From Thermoplasmata archaeon (GTDB taxonomy: Archaea > Thermoplasmatota > Thermoplasmata > WALJ01): a stretch of 6,936 nucleotides of DNA. Positions 5,729-6,936 of this stretch are shown here, one piece after another (position 1 is the first letter of the stretch; each line of letters starts with the position of its first letter). Position numbers and translations under genes: made by a program. The notes below the pieces were generated by a model. That model did not search any database. It was not told the DNA's origin and saw nothing but the letters and a program-made list of their open reading frames with translations. The stretch spans positions 1-6,936 of the forward strand of contig JALSOU010000205.1 of the NCBI GenBank assembly GCA_026986305.1, in the 5' to 3' direction.

Positions 5729-6642
5729 TAACCATACACGACCTTCCTAAGGAGAACCTCTTCACAGGCGGTCATACCGCATGTCCGGGCTGTGGGGCTG
5801 CCATATTGGTCAGAAATGCCATGAAGGTCTTTGGAAAGAACACTGTGGTGTATACGCCTGCAAACTGCCTTCTGGTCTTCGGAGGCACCTACCCCTATGT
5901 TTCATGGAAGGTCCCCTACCACCATGTCGCCTTTGAGAACACAGCTGTATGCTCGGCAGGAATAAAGAGAGCGCTGAAAAAGACAGGCAGGGAAGACACC
6001 TTGGTCGTGGGATTTGCAGGAGACGGTGGAACCGCAGACATAGGTATGCAGGCTCTCTCAGGTGCTGCTGAAAGGAATGAGGACATACTCTACATAATGT
6101 ACGACAACGAGGCGTACATGAACACAGGGATACAGAGGTCTGGATCAACTCCATACGGAGCATGGACCACCACAACACCTGCTGGAAAGGTGATAAAGGG
6201 AAAGGAGCGCTTTAAGAAGGATGTTCCCCAGATAATGATAGCCCACAATGTGCCCTATGTTGCAACAGCATCCATAGCCTACCCCAATGACCTACTAACA
6301 AAGCTGGAGAAGGCTAAGAACATGAAGGGATTCAGGTACATACAGGTCTATGCCACATGCCCAACAGGTTGGAGGGTCCCTCCTGAAAAGACGGTTGAAG
6401 TGGCAAAGAAGGCTGTGGAAACAGGTATGTGGACCATATACGAGTATGAAAACGGAAAGATGAAGATAAACATAAAGCCAAAGCTGGACGAGAACGGAAA
6501 TCTTGCTGTGCCTGTAAGAGAATATCTGAAAATGCAGGGAAGGTTCAGACACATGACAGAGGAGCAGATAGAGACGCTCCAGAACTGGGTAAACGAGAAG
6601 TGGAAGAGAGACCTCGCCCTTGAAAGAGCGCTCTCCGAATAA
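5725..6642 (+). CDS. porB: 2-oxoacid:ferredoxin oxidoreductase (pyruvate/2-ketoisovalerate type), beta subunit, TPP- and [4Fe-4S]-binding
   Basis: A 305-residue beta subunit of usual length. The TPP/Mg motif begins GDGGTADIG (99-107) and ends at the Asp127-Asn128 pair in IMYDNEAYMNTG. Four cysteines expected to hold the proximal [4Fe-4S] cluster are present: C20 and C23 in TACPGCG, C48 in PANC, and C212 in YATCPTGW. The sequence PYHHVAFEN and the lysine-rich C-terminal tail are also typical. It binds the cofactor diphosphate and passes electrons from the hydroxyalkyl-TPP intermediate to the clusters of the gamma-delta chain. It overlaps the alpha stop by four bases and is the last gene of the operon; a T-run lies 13 bases after its TAA. 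All recognisable active-site residues are intact. Confidence 0.94.
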   Translation: MITIHDLPKENLFTGGHTACPGCGAAILVRNAMKVFGKNTVVYTPANCLLVFGGTYPYVSWKVPYHHVAFENTAVCSAGIKRALKKTGREDTLVVGFAGDGGTADIGMQALSGAAERNEDILYIMYDNEAYMNTGIQRSGSTPYGAWTTTTPAGKVIKGKERFKKDVPQIMIAHNVPYVATASIAYPNDLLTKLEKAKNMKGFRYIQVYATCPTGWRVPPEKTVEVAKKAVETGMWTIYEYENGKMKINIKPKLDENGNLAVPVREYLKMQGRFRHMTEEQIETLQNWVNEKWKRDLALERALSE

Positions 6643-6654
6643 ACCCATTACCTA

Positions 6655-6660
6655 TTTTTT
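6655..6660 (+). terminator. T-run after the por operon
   Basis: Six T residues lie 13 bases after the beta stop codon and just before the next promoter. Archaeal transcription can end at U-rich stretches without a hairpin, and no hairpin is seen here. The run is short, so some read-through into hflX is possible. Confidence 0.4.
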
Positions 6661-6670
6661 CCTTGAAACC

Positions 6671-6678
6671 ATTATATC
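6671..6678 (+). promoter_or_regulatory. TATA-like box of hflX
   Basis: ATTATATC preceded by GAAACC (6664-6670) fits a BRE plus TATA box. Its centre is about 22 bases from the GTG at 6697, so transcription probably starts at or next to the start codon, giving a leaderless mRNA. This agrees with the lack of a Shine-Dalgarno sequence before the GTG. Confidence 0.5.
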
Positions 6679-6696
6679 TGTGCCGCATTCTCCTGT

Positions 6697-6936
6697 GTGA
6701 AATCCATAGTACTATCCACCACTCACGAGCTGTATGAGCTTAAAGAGCTTATGAGAACACTTGATATGGACATAGAGCGCATATTCGTTCAGGACAGAGG
6801 GCCTCATCCACGATTCTTTCTTGGAACTGGTAAGATAGAAGAGGTTAAGGAGTATCTGGAAGATCATGGGGATGTGGAGAGTGTGGTGGTGAACGCTGAG
6901 CTTAAACCCGCTCAGCTCTATTATCTGGAAAAGGAG
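6697..6936 (+). CDS. hflX: HflX-family GTPase, N-terminal 80 residues (gene runs off the window)
   Basis: An open frame from GTG at 6697 reaches the window edge in frame with no stop. It begins (M)KSIVLST and contains RFFLGTGKIEEVKEYL (39-54) and VVVNAELKPAQLYYLEKE (63-80). These match the HflX N-terminal domain signature, the glycine-rich GxGK-x-E-E element followed by the acidic 'D/N-x-E-L-x-P-x-Q' segment. The GTPase domain with its P-loop lies beyond the window. HflX proteins are ribosome-associated GTPases; bacterial members split stalled ribosomes, and the archaeal role is less clear. GTG is the only fitting start, because an in-frame TGA lies at 6664-6666 and the next ATG is residue 19, inside the domain. 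It has its own promoter and is probably not part of the por operon. Confidence 0.85.
   Translation, partial: MKSIVLSTTHELYELKELMRTLDMDIERIFVQDRGPHPRFFLGTGKIEEVKEYLEDHGDVESVVVNAELKPAQLYYLEKE

Noticed and set aside
6643..6696. tRNA or small RNA gene between the por operon and hflX
   Set aside because: The 54 bases are too short for a tRNA, show no cloverleaf arms, and are accounted for by a T-run and a promoter.
1..6936. CRISPR arrays, insertion sequences or phage genes
   Set aside because: No spaced direct repeats, transposase motifs or terminal inverted repeats were seen on either strand.

Overview
The window looks like a piece of a euryarchaeal genome. The signs are archaeal BRE/TATA-like boxes instead of bacterial -35/-10 sites, Shine-Dalgarno sequences of the GGAGGTGAT type, heavy use of ATA (Ile) and AGA/AGG (Arg) codons, a four-domain-type ferredoxin-dependent 2-oxoacid oxidoreductase, a KaiC/GvpD-type ATPase and a DUF835 protein. 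A Thermoplasmata/Aciduliprofundum-like or other thermophilic anaerobe is my best guess. The sequence alone cannot fix the lineage.

Left part, minus strand (positions 1-3529). A three-gene run is read leftwards: a ribbon-helix-helix (RHH) DNA-binding protein of 148 aa, a KaiC-like RecA-superfamily ATPase of 246 aa, and a 689-aa membrane protein with eight predicted helices and a C-terminal DUF835 domain. The genes abut almost exactly (0 and 5 bases between them), so they are very probably one operon. Beyond it, still on the minus strand and with its own TATA-like box, is the first part of a small conserved-looking hypothetical gene that leaves the window at base 1.

Centre (3530-3621). This is a compact divergent control region. 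On the minus side two near-identical palindromes flank a TATA-like box and reach the annotated start of the RHH gene. They look like an autoregulatory operator and suggest the true start may lie 7 or 11 codons further in. On the plus side there is a BRE/TATA-like element and a strong Shine-Dalgarno sequence for the por genes.

Right part, plus strand (3622-6642). A tightly coupled operon encodes a pyruvate/2-ketoisovalerate:ferredoxin oxidoreductase as three polypeptides: a gamma-delta fusion with two [4Fe-4S] motifs, alpha, and the TPP- and [4Fe-4S]-binding beta. Together they would convert a 2-oxoacid and CoA to acyl-CoA, CO2 and reduced ferredoxin. A T-run follows, then a TATA-like box and the first 80 codons of a GTG-started hflX GTPase gene that leaves the window on the right.

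The part most worth following is the RHH/KaiC-like/7TM-DUF835 operon. It has the parts of a sensor (membrane helices with one outside loop), an ATPase switch and a DNA-binding output, with no histidine kinase and no response regulator.
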